The notes under the pieces were generated by a model, which was given only the letters and a program-made list of their open reading frames with translations, searched no databases and was not told where the DNA came from. Below, one piece after another: positions 6,689 through 11,756 of a stretch of DNA of 14,692 bases. The translations under genes and the position numbers were made by a program. This stretch comes from WHTB01 sp050699035 (lineage in GTDB: Bacteria > Actinomycetota > Actinomycetes > Propionibacteriales > Nocardioidaceae), in the NCBI GenBank assembly GCA_050699035.1, contig JBOHDE010000084.1:1-14692 (forward strand). Reading direction: 5' to 3'. The first letter of the stretch is position 1, and the number at the start of each line of letters is the position of its first letter.

Positions 6689-7599
6689 GCACCCTGACGC
6701 TGACCAGCGTCTCGCGCTGGTACCGCAACGTGGTCGCGGTCAACGACGTGTCGATGACCATCGCGCCGGGAGTGACCGGGCTGCTCGGACCCAACGGCGC
6801 GGGCAAGTCCACGCTGATCGCGATGATGTCCGGCTTCCTGGCGCCGTCGGTGGGCACGGTCACGCTCGACGGAGAGACGCTCTGGCGCAACGAGAGCGTC
6901 TACCGGACGATCGGCCTGGTGCCCGAGCGGGAGGCGCTGTTCGACTACCTCAGCGGCCGGCAGTTCGTGCTGGCCAACGCGGAGTTGCATGGGGTCGCAG
7001 ACCCGGGTGCAGCCGCCGACCGCGCCATCGCCGTGGTCGAGATGACCGACGCCTCCGGCCGGGTGATCTCGACGTACTCCAAGGGGATGCGGCAGCGGAT
7101 CAAGATGGCCTCGGCGCTCGTGCACGACCCGTCGGTGCTGTTGCTGGACGAGCCGTTCAACGGGATGGACCCACGCCAGCGGATGCATCTGATGGACCTG
7201 CTGCGCCGGATGGGCGGCGAGGGGCGCACGGTGCTGTTCAGCTCGCACATCCTGGAGGAGGTCGAGCAGGTGGCCCGGCAGATCGAGGTGATCGTGGCCG
7301 GCCGGCACGCGGCGTCCGGGGACTTCGGGGCCATCCGGCGACTGATGACCGACCGACCCAACCGGTACGTACTCCGCACGCTCGACGACCGGCGACTGGC
7401 CGCGGCCTTGCTCGGTGACGAGTCGGTGCGCGCGGTGTCGTTGCGCCCCCAGGGTGGGCTCGAGGTCGAGGCCAGCGACTTCGGCCGGTTCAGCGAGGTC
7501 CTGCCGCGGCTGGCCCGTGAGCACGACGTCCGGCTGCTCGAGGTGTCACCGACCGACGAGTCCCTGGAGAGCGTCTTCTCCTACCTGGTGTCCGCATGA
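6685..7599 (+). CDS. ABC-2 type transporter ATP-binding protein (second of operon)
   Basis: This 304-residue ATPase has Walker A GPNGAGKST at 35-43, a Q-loop LVPEREAL with Glu81 in place of Gln, the signature YSKGMRQR at 131-138, Walker B VLLLDEP at 151-157 and the switch His188. Motif positions almost coincide with those of the ATPase at 4867-5796, so the two are paralogues. Its D-loop reads FNGMDPRQ rather than TNGLDPGS, and the C-terminal ~95 residues differ in sequence. The ATG at 6685 overlaps the permease stop (ATGA) with AAAGGTGG shortly upstream, so synthesis is coupled to the permease. It most likely energises the permease that follows, though exchange between the two pairs is possible. 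Confidence 0.92.
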   Translation: MSTLTLTSVSRWYRNVVAVNDVSMTIAPGVTGLLGPNGAGKSTLIAMMSGFLAPSVGTVTLDGETLWRNESVYRTIGLVPEREALFDYLSGRQFVLANAELHGVADPGAAADRAIAVVEMTDASGRVISTYSKGMRQRIKMASALVHDPSVLLLDEPFNGMDPRQRMHLMDLLRRMGGEGRTVLFSSHILEEVEQVARQIEVIVAGRHAASGDFGAIRRLMTDRPNRYVLRTLDDRRLAAALLGDESVRAVSLRPQGGLEVEASDFGRFSEVLPRLAREHDVRLLEVSPTDESLESVFSYLVSA

Positions 7600-8312
7600 A
7601 CCCGACCATCGTCCGCCTCAGCCTGCGCGCCGTCCTGGGCCGTCGGCGCGGCATCCTGCTGTTCGTACTCCCCGGCATCCTGCTCGCGCTCGCCATCGTG
7701 GTCCGCATCCTGGCCGGCGGTGGTGACGCGGCCGTCGAAGGGATCCAGCTCGGGCTCGGCATGACCCTCGTCGTACCCCTGGTCGCGCTGATCGCGACCA
7801 CCAGCCTGCTGGCTCCGGAGATCGACGACGGGTCGATCGCCTACCTGCTGGCCAAACCGCTGTCGCGGCACACGATCGTGGTCAGCAAGCTGGTGGTCGC
7901 GGTCGGCTGCGTGCTCGTCTTCGCGGCGATCCCGATGGTGTGCTCCGACCTGATCCTCGGCGATGGCGACGTGCGGCTGGCCCTCGGGTACGGCGTGGGC
8001 GCGCTCGCCGGCGGCGCCACCTACTGCGCCGTGTTCGCGCTGATGTCGGTGCTGACCAAGCACGCCGTGGTGTGGGGCCTCGTCTACTGGCTGCTCTGGG
8101 AGGGGCTGATCGGCGAGCTGCTCGACGGGGTGCGCTGGTTGAGCATCACCTGGTGGGCGCGAGCGATCACCGAAGCGGTCGGCGGGGGGTTCGGGATCGC
8201 CGAGAAGCTCGGACCGGTATACGCGACGACCGCGATGCTGCTGGTGCTGGTCGCGGGAACGTTCATGGCCGGCCACAAGCTGCGCGCCTTCAACCTCACC
8301 GGCGACGAGTAG
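7596..8312 (+). CDS. ABC-2 type permease (second of operon)
   Basis: The 238-residue protein starts at an ATG that overlaps the stop of the ATPase before it (ATGA). It has about six membrane helices, roughly 18-40, 53-74, 96-120, 127-151, 157-178 and 207-226. The segment PEIDDGSIAYLLAKPLSRHT (74-93) is the ABC-2 coupling motif, equivalent to SRDLRFRTISLYLARPLQRS in the other permease. It is about 60 residues shorter than that permease because it lacks the long N-terminal cytoplasmic part and the last extracellular loop. As the last gene of a four-gene unit it probably pairs with the preceding ATPase; whether the operon makes two homodimeric exporters or one heteromeric exporter cannot be decided from sequence. 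Confidence 0.88.
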   Translation: MNPTIVRLSLRAVLGRRRGILLFVLPGILLALAIVVRILAGGGDAAVEGIQLGLGMTLVVPLVALIATTSLLAPEIDDGSIAYLLAKPLSRHTIVVSKLVVAVGCVLVFAAIPMVCSDLILGDGDVRLALGYGVGALAGGATYCAVFALMSVLTKHAVVWGLVYWLLWEGLIGELLDGVRWLSITWWARAITEAVGGGFGIAEKLGPVYATTAMLLVLVAGTFMAGHKLRAFNLTGDE

Positions 8313-8505
8313 GCCGCGCACCATCCCCACTGCCCGCCGAGGTCTCGCGTCGAACTTTGCCCAATTGGGCAAAGTTCCACCCGGATCCGCGGGATCGAGG
8401 TCGAATTTTGCCCAATTGGGCAAAATTGCACACCAGCGTCGCCGTCGCGTTGAGCACCATCTGTGCCGGTGACGCGTTCAGCCGCGTCATCTCGAGCTCC
8501 GCCAT
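8296..8505 (-). CDS. Possible small ORF interrupted by palindromic repeats, or gene remnant
   Basis: On the minus strand an ATG at 8505-8503 is preceded by GGGAGG (8517-8512) with 6-base spacing, an excellent ribosome binding site. The frame runs 69 codons. The first 26 codons look genuine: 24 of 26 end in G or C (MAELEMTRLNASPAQ and on). From residue 27 the frame is made by the two palindromes, which encode NFAQLGKI and NFAQLGKV, and the end runs 17 bases antisense into the permease gene. Either this is a short real peptide, or the 5' stub of a gene cut by insertion of the palindromic repeats, or chance. The leader copies that of the MOSC gene, so the ribosome binding site may only be part of a duplicated segment. 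Confidence 0.25.
   Translation of the reverse strand: MAELEMTRLNASPAQMVLNATATLVCNFAQLGKIRPRSRGSGWNFAQLGKVRRETSAGSGDGARPTRRR
8333..8351 (+). repeat. 19-bp direct repeat, copy 1
   Basis: CCCGCCGAGGTCTCGCGTC at 8333-8351 is repeated exactly at 8549-8567, 216 bp away. Copy 1 abuts the first palindrome. A shortened version (CGAGGTCGAA, 8396-8405) runs into the second palindrome, so the motif seems to be a constant left flank of the repeat unit. Confidence 0.8.
8352..8377. repeat. 26-bp perfect palindrome, copy 1
   Basis: Two 13-base arms read GAACTTTGCCCAA on both strands and meet without a spacer. As RNA it could fold into an 11-bp stem with an AAUU loop. It starts 40 bp after the permease stop codon. 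No T-run follows, so it may be a terminator of the hairpin-only kind, a dimeric operator, or a dispersed palindromic repeat. Confidence 0.9.
8404..8427. repeat. 24-bp perfect palindrome, copy 2
   Basis: Two 12-base arms read AATTTTGCCCAA on both strands. The centre is 51 bp from that of copy 1. It differs from copy 1 by one C-to-T change in the left arm, matched by the compensating G-to-A in the right arm, so symmetry is kept. Confidence 0.9.
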
Positions 8506-8511
8506 CTCGGG

Positions 8512-8546
8512 CCTCCCTTGCGTCCCGAGCCCGACCGGCCGCCACC
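8512..8546 (-). repeat. 35-bp repeated leader, copy 1
   Basis: These 35 bases align without gaps to 9267-9301, with 31 identities, including 17 consecutive identical bases at the right end (CCCGACCGGCCGCCACC preceded by G). On the minus strand both copies end in GGGAGG a few bases before an ATG: 8505 here and 9256 for the MOSC gene. The copy therefore carries a ribosome binding site. Confidence 0.75.
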
Positions 8547-8548
8547 TT

Positions 8549-8567
8549 CCCGCCGAGGTCTCGCGTC
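8549..8567 (+). repeat. 19-bp direct repeat, copy 2
   Basis: Exact second copy of CCCGCCGAGGTCTCGCGTC. It is followed by AACCGCCAATCTTCCCG, which loosely recalls the palindrome that follows copy 1 but has lost its symmetry, so it may flank a decayed third palindrome unit. Confidence 0.75.
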
Positions 8568-8713
8568 AACCGCCAATCTTCCCGTCCCGAATGACCCCCG
8601 CAAACCGGATATGTCCGATATCAAGGGGGCACTCAAGACGGGAGGATGCCAACGAGGCACCGTCACCCACGAAATGGACGGATACGCATCCCGAGGTCCC
8701 GGGCACGGAGCCG

Positions 8714-9256
8714 TCAGACCGGGTCGAGCGACCGGTGCGGACCGTCCGGAAATACGACGTGGATCTCGTCGTCCCGCCGTACCGTGCCGCCGACCACCAC
8801 GACGCTCATCACGCCTGCCTTGCGCACCACGGCGCCGTTTTCTCCACGCCCGAGCGTGGCGGCCATCAACCCCTCCTGCAGGTCATCGAGCTGAGAACAG
8901 GGGTTGCGTAGCCCCGTCACACTGACGACTGCGTGGGCGCCGAGCTGCAGTCGCGTGCCTGTCGGCAGACCCAGCAGGTCGATGCCGAGAGTCGTCACGT
9001 TCTCGCCCATCACGCCGGGTCCGACGTCGTAGCCCGCACTCCGCAGCTCGGCGTGCAACTCGGCCTTCATCAGGTGCACCTGGCGCAGGTTCGGCTTGGA
9101 CGGGTCGCGGCGCACCCGGCTCCGGTGCTGGACGAGGCCGCCGAGATGAGCGTCGCCCGCGACGCCGAGCCCTTCGACCAGGGTGATCGACCTGCGGCTG
9201 GCCTTGCTCATCGTGTGGGCCGGGCTGCTGCAGACCGCCAGGACCAGCCCTCTCAT
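8714..9256 (-). CDS. MOSC domain-containing protein (YiiM-like)
   Basis: The 180-residue product carries a MOSC domain, the fold shared by the C-terminus of molybdenum cofactor sulfurases and by YiiM/YuaD-type proteins that handle the molybdenum cofactor or reduce N-hydroxylated compounds such as 6-hydroxylaminopurine. Visible family features are GDAHLGG (34-40), RQVHLM (58-63), GVMGENVTTLGIDL (81-94) and the conserved cysteine C120 in LRNPCSQLD, the likely cofactor- or sulfur-binding residue. There is no N-terminal beta-barrel, so it is a stand-alone short form. The ATG at 9256 has GGGAGGA 9 bases upstream and is divergent from the phosphodiesterase gene across 60 bp. The open frame extends further upstream, but that part is antisense to the phosphodiesterase. 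Substrate is unknown. Confidence 0.88.
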   Translation of the reverse strand: MRGLVLAVCSSPAHTMSKASRRSITLVEGLGVAGDAHLGGLVQHRSRVRRDPSKPNLRQVHLMKAELHAELRSAGYDVGPGVMGENVTTLGIDLLGLPTGTRLQLGAHAVVSVTGLRNPCSQLDDLQEGLMAATLGRGENGAVVRKAGVMSVVVVGGTVRRDDEIHVVFPDGPHRSLDPV

Positions 9257-9266
9257 GCGTCTCGGT

Positions 9267-9301
9267 CCTCCCTGGCATCCCCGGCCCGACCGGCCGCCAC
9301 C
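9267..9301 (-). repeat. 35-bp repeated leader, copy 2 (MOSC 5' leader)
   Basis: Partner of 8512-8546 with 31 of 35 identities, mismatches at four positions. It contains the ribosome binding site of the MOSC gene and adjoins the leaderless promoter box of the divergent phosphodiesterase gene, so it is in a functional context here and is probably the original. Confidence 0.75.
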
Positions 9302-9303
9302 GC

Positions 9304-9309
9304 TATCGT
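9304..9309 (+). promoter_or_regulatory. Candidate leaderless -10 box for the phosphodiesterase gene
   Basis: TATCGT at 9304-9309 ends 7 bases before the GTG at 9317. No ribosome binding site lies before that codon. The box supports GTG 9317 over the in-frame GTG at 9308, which falls inside the box. No clear -35 is seen. Confidence 0.45.
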
Positions 9310-9316
9310 GCCTGAC

Positions 9317-10282
9317 GTGGGCTCCATTCGCTCGGGCGACTTCGACCTGCAGGCACACCGTGGCGGGCTCGGCCTCACCGTCGAGAACACGCTCGAGGCG
9401 TTCAGCACGGCGCTCGAGATCGGGGTGACGACGCTGGAGTGCGACATGCACGTCAGTGCCGACGGCGCCGCGATGGTGACCCACGACCGCAGGCTCACCG
9501 CTGAGAAGTACACGGACACCGGTCCCGCCTTCGTCGACGACCCGGACTTCCCGTACGTCGGCAAGTACGTCACCAGGCTCACGCGCGACCAGCTCGACAC
9601 CCTCGACTGCGGCTCGTCGACGCTCCCGGCTCACCCACGGCAGCGGGCCGTCCCTGGTGCGCGGATGCCGACGCTGTCCGAGGTGTTCGACCTGATGAAG
9701 CAGCGCGGCGCCACCGACGTCCGAGTCAACATCGAGACGAAGTACGAGACGGTGGCGCCGACCGAGACGGCGCCGCGAGAGCGCTTCGTCCAGGTGGTCG
9801 CCGACGTGGTCCGCCAGGCCGGATGGGTCGACCGCACCGCGATCCAGAGCTTCGACTGGGGACTGCTGCGCCGGGTCCGGGAGGTCGAGCCGGGGCTGTG
9901 GCTCAACGCGTTGACCAGCGGCCACTACCTGGAGATCGGCAAGCCGGGCGCGTCGCCGTGGCTCGGTGGTCTCGACATCGACGAGTACGACGGCAACCTG
10001 GTGGCAGCCGCCGCGGCGATCGGCGTCGACGGGGTGTCACCGGTGCACGGCGACCCGCCGCGCTCCGGGGTCACGGACCCGACCTACCGTCCCTTCGTGA
10101 CGCAAGCCATGGTGGACGACGCGCACGACCGTGGTCTGCAGGTCCTGCCCTGGACCGTCGACGACCCGGCCACGATGCGGGGCCTGATCGACCTCGGCGT
10201 CGACGGGATGATCACGAACTACCCCGACGTACTCCGCGCGGTGCTCGACGAGCGTGGCATCAGCCTGCCGCCGGCGTACTGA
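9317..10282 (+). CDS. Glycerophosphodiester phosphodiesterase
   Basis: The 321-residue protein is a GDPD-family TIM barrel that hydrolyses glycerophosphodiesters to glycerol 3-phosphate and an alcohol. Catalytic and metal-binding elements are visible in order: QAHRGG with His14/Arg15, ENTLEAF (23-29), LECDMH with Glu41 and Asp43, HD at 56-57, MPTLSEVF, then VNIETK with the third metal-binding Glu. The barrel closes with QVLPWTVDDPATM and GVDGMITNYPDVL, the canonical C-terminal signature. No signal peptide or lipobox is present, so it should be cytoplasmic. An insert after the HD motif (YTDTGPAFVDDPDFPYVG) is a known variation. GTG 9317 was chosen because a TANNNT box lies 7 bases upstream and the barrel starts within ten residues; the upstream open frame is antisense to the MOSC gene. 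Its product, glycerol 3-phosphate, is the substrate of the GlpD at the left edge, but the genes are 8.6 kb apart. Confidence 0.92.
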   Translation: MGSIRSGDFDLQAHRGGLGLTVENTLEAFSTALEIGVTTLECDMHVSADGAAMVTHDRRLTAEKYTDTGPAFVDDPDFPYVGKYVTRLTRDQLDTLDCGSSTLPAHPRQRAVPGARMPTLSEVFDLMKQRGATDVRVNIETKYETVAPTETAPRERFVQVVADVVRQAGWVDRTAIQSFDWGLLRRVREVEPGLWLNALTSGHYLEIGKPGASPWLGGLDIDEYDGNLVAAAAAIGVDGVSPVHGDPPRSGVTDPTYRPFVTQAMVDDAHDRGLQVLPWTVDDPATMRGLIDLGVDGMITNYPDVLRAVLDERGISLPPAY

Positions 10283-10285
10283 ACG

Positions 10286-10774
10286 TCAGGTGAGGTGCTC
10301 GCGGCGATACTCCGACCAACGCTTCATCACTTCCACCATCTCCCGCTCGACGAACGCGTAGAACTCCCGCGTCTCGACCAGCCGCCGACCGCCCCGGCTG
10401 TCCTTGTCGACCAGGGCGACGGCCTCGTCGAGTCCGCGGGTGAAGTGCGCCATCAATGGGATCCGGGCACTCATGATCGCGGTCCAGACGTCGTCGTCGT
10501 AGACCCGGTAGAGCTCACTGCGCTGGCCGGGCTCACGCTCCCGGAACAGCAGCCGGGTGTCGAGCAGGTAGCGCACCGCGCCCGAGATCGCCGCTGGGCT
10601 GACCCCCAGACCTTTCGCCAGCTCGCCGGCCGTGTAGCGGTCTGAGTCCTCGGCCAGCACGTACGCGAAGACGCGTGAGGCCATCCTGGGCATGCCGGAG
10701 GACTGCATCACCTGGGCGAGCCTCTCGACCGCACGCAGCAGGTCCGTCCGCGACGTCGTGGGCGGTGGCGTCAT
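10286..10774 (-). CDS. GbsR/MarR-family transcriptional regulator
   Basis: The 162-residue protein has a winged helix-turn-helix at about 30-95: an N-terminal helix, DRYTAGELAKGLGVSPAAIS as the HTH (45-64), GAVRYLLDTRLLFRER and the wing EPGQRSELYRVYDD (81-94), followed by a long helical C-terminal region (95-160) that would form the dimer interface. Size and layout fit the GbsR/MarR group, which often sits beside ABC exporters. The start ATG at 10774 is favoured over an in-frame one 75 bases upstream because a TATGAT -10 box lies 7 bases before it and the upstream codons cross the operator. It is divergent from the exporter, with a perfect palindrome in the gap that it most likely binds, repressing the exporter and perhaps itself. 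Ligand unknown. Its stop is 3 bases from the convergent phosphodiesterase stop. Confidence 0.85.
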   Translation of the reverse strand: MTPPPTTSRTDLLRAVERLAQVMQSSGMPRMASRVFAYVLAEDSDRYTAGELAKGLGVSPAAISGAVRYLLDTRLLFREREPGQRSELYRVYDDDVWTAIMSARIPLMAHFTRGLDEAVALVDKDSRGGRRLVETREFYAFVEREMVEVMKRWSEYRREHLT

Positions 10775-10781
10775 GACGCAG

Positions 10782-10787
10782 ATCATA
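10782..10787 (-). promoter_or_regulatory. -10 box of the regulator gene
   Basis: On the minus strand TATGAT ends 7 bases before the regulator ATG at 10774, a near-consensus leaderless -10. The -35 region at 17-base spacing falls within the palindrome at 10800-10815, so the regulator could control its own gene. Confidence 0.55.
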
Positions 10788-10799
10788 CACATCAGAATA

Positions 10800-10815
10800 T
10801 TCACAAATTTGTGAA
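10800..10815. promoter_or_regulatory. 16-bp perfect palindromic operator (TTCACAAATTTGTGAA)
   Basis: TTCACAAATTTGTGAA is a perfect palindrome in the 61-bp gap between the regulator and the exporter. It is AT-rich in a GC-rich genome and overlaps the -35 of the exporter promoter. Position, symmetry and length fit a binding site for a dimeric winged-helix repressor. It is an excellent candidate for the site of the adjacent GbsR/MarR protein. Confidence 0.75.
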
Positions 10816-10828
10816 GACTGAGTAGTGT
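10800..10828 (+). promoter_or_regulatory. Promoter of the drug-type ABC exporter
   Basis: TTCACA at 10800-10805 (five of six matches to TTGACA) and TAGTGT at 10823-10828 are separated by 17 bases. The ATG at 10836 begins 7 bases after the -10 box, so the transcript is probably leaderless. The -35 is part of the palindromic operator, so a bound repressor would block RNA polymerase. Confidence 0.7.
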
Positions 10829-10835
10829 CGCTGCC

Positions 10836-11756
10836 ATGGACACCACCATTCAGGTCTCGGGGCTGGTCAAGACCTTCGGCCGCACCCGAGCACTCGACGG
10901 ACTCGACCTGCACGTCGCCACCGGCGAGGTGCACGGCTTCCTGGGACCCAACGGAGCCGGCAAGTCGACCACGATCCGCGTCCTCCTTGGCCTGTTGCGC
11001 GCCGACAGCGGCTCCGCCGAGCTGCTCGGCGGCAACCCGTGGCGGGACGCGGTGACCCTGCACCGCCGGCTCGCGTACGTTCCCGGCGACGTCAACCTCT
11101 GGCCCAACCTGACCGGTGGCGAGGCGATCGACCTGCTCGCCCGGCTGCGCGGCGGACTCGACCGGGACCGCCGCGACAAGCTGCTGGAGCAGTTCGAGCT
11201 CGACCCGACCAAGCGCGGGCGGACGTACTCCAAAGGTAACCGGCAGAAGGTCGCGCTGGTCGCCGCACTGGCGTCCGACGTCGAGCTGCTCGTCCTCGAC
11301 GAGCCGACGTCGGGGCTCGACCCGCTGATGGAGGCGGTGTTCCAGGACCGCATCCTCGAGGCCAAGGCCGAGGGGCGCACCGTCCTGCTCTCCAGCCACA
11401 TCCTGGCCGAGGTCGAGGCGCTGTGCGACCGGGTCAGCATCATCCGCGCCGGCCGGACCGTGCAGAGTGGCACGCTGGCCGACCTGCGCCGCCTGACCCG
11501 CACCACCATCATCGCCGAGACCGCTCGGCCGGCCGACGGCATGGCCGACATCCCCGGCGTGCGGGAGCCCAAGCTGGTCGACGGCCATGTGTCGTTCGAC
11601 GTCGACTCACACCACCTCGACGAGGCGATGCGCTACCTGTCCGGGCTCGGCATCCGCTCACTGGTCAGCCACCCGCCCACACTCGAGGAGCTGTTCCTGC
11701 GTGAGTACGGCGAGGACGTCGCGGCCGCACCGGAGACTGCCGAGGCCTCGTCATGA
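10836..11756 (+). CDS. ABC transporter ATP-binding protein, drug/polyketide-exporter type
   Basis: The 306-residue ATPase has Walker A GPNGAGKST at 37-45, Q-loop region YVPGDVNLWP at 81-90 (no Gln, a Gly at the usual position), signature YSKGNRQK at 131-138, Walker B LLVLDEP at 151-157 and the switch His188 in SSHIL. The C-terminal 85 residues form the regulatory tail of this class. Together with the large two-fold permease that follows, it resembles the tetronasin exporter pair TnrB2/TnrB3 of Streptomyces and the Rv1218c/Rv1217c pair of Mycobacterium tuberculosis. It probably powers export of a hydrophobic drug or secondary metabolite, an inference from the family. The start is supported by the leaderless promoter, and it overlaps the permease by 4 bases. 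Confidence 0.9.
   Translation: MDTTIQVSGLVKTFGRTRALDGLDLHVATGEVHGFLGPNGAGKSTTIRVLLGLLRADSGSAELLGGNPWRDAVTLHRRLAYVPGDVNLWPNLTGGEAIDLLARLRGGLDRDRRDKLLEQFELDPTKRGRTYSKGNRQKVALVAALASDVELLVLDEPTSGLDPLMEAVFQDRILEAKAEGRTVLLSSHILAEVEALCDRVSIIRAGRTVQSGTLADLRRLTRTTIIAETARPADGMADIPGVREPKLVDGHVSFDVDSHHLDEAMRYLSGLGIRSLVSHPPTLEELFLREYGEDVAAAPETAEASS

Larger units (their letters stand above)
8313..8713. other. 401-bp gene-poor spacer with repeats
   Basis: This spacer lies between the end of the plus-strand ABC operon and the end of the minus-strand MOSC gene. It holds two long palindromes (8352-8377, 8404-8427), a 19-bp direct repeat (8333-8351 and 8549-8567), a copy of the MOSC leader (8512-8546), a weak minus-strand ORF (8296-8505), and a small inverted repeat GATAT-5-ATATC at 8608-8622. 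A 6-bp stem with a 5-base loop at 8645-8661 could help end the MOSC transcript on the minus strand but lacks a T-run. The AT-rich palindromes stand out in base composition from the surroundings. No convincing longer gene is seen. Confidence 0.7.

Noticed and set aside
7581..8423. Minus-strand open frame opposite the second permease, with NWAKF repeats
   Set aside because: The repeats come from the palindromes and the rest is the shadow of the permease gene.
8333..8567. Possible CRISPR array (repeats with spacers)
   Set aside because: Only two palindromes and two 19-mers with unequal spacing, no third regular unit, and no cas genes.
8608..8622. GATAT-5-ATATC inverted repeat as an operator
   Set aside because: Short, with no promoter or gene start next to it; chance is likely.
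8646..8925. Plus-strand open frames across the end of the MOSC gene
   Set aside because: Mostly antisense to the MOSC domain, very Arg/Pro-rich, and without a ribosome binding site or domain.
10775..10849. Upstream ATG for the regulator, adding 25 residues
   Set aside because: It would place the coding region across the operator and into the exporter gene, and the -10 box at 10782-10787 fits the shorter start.
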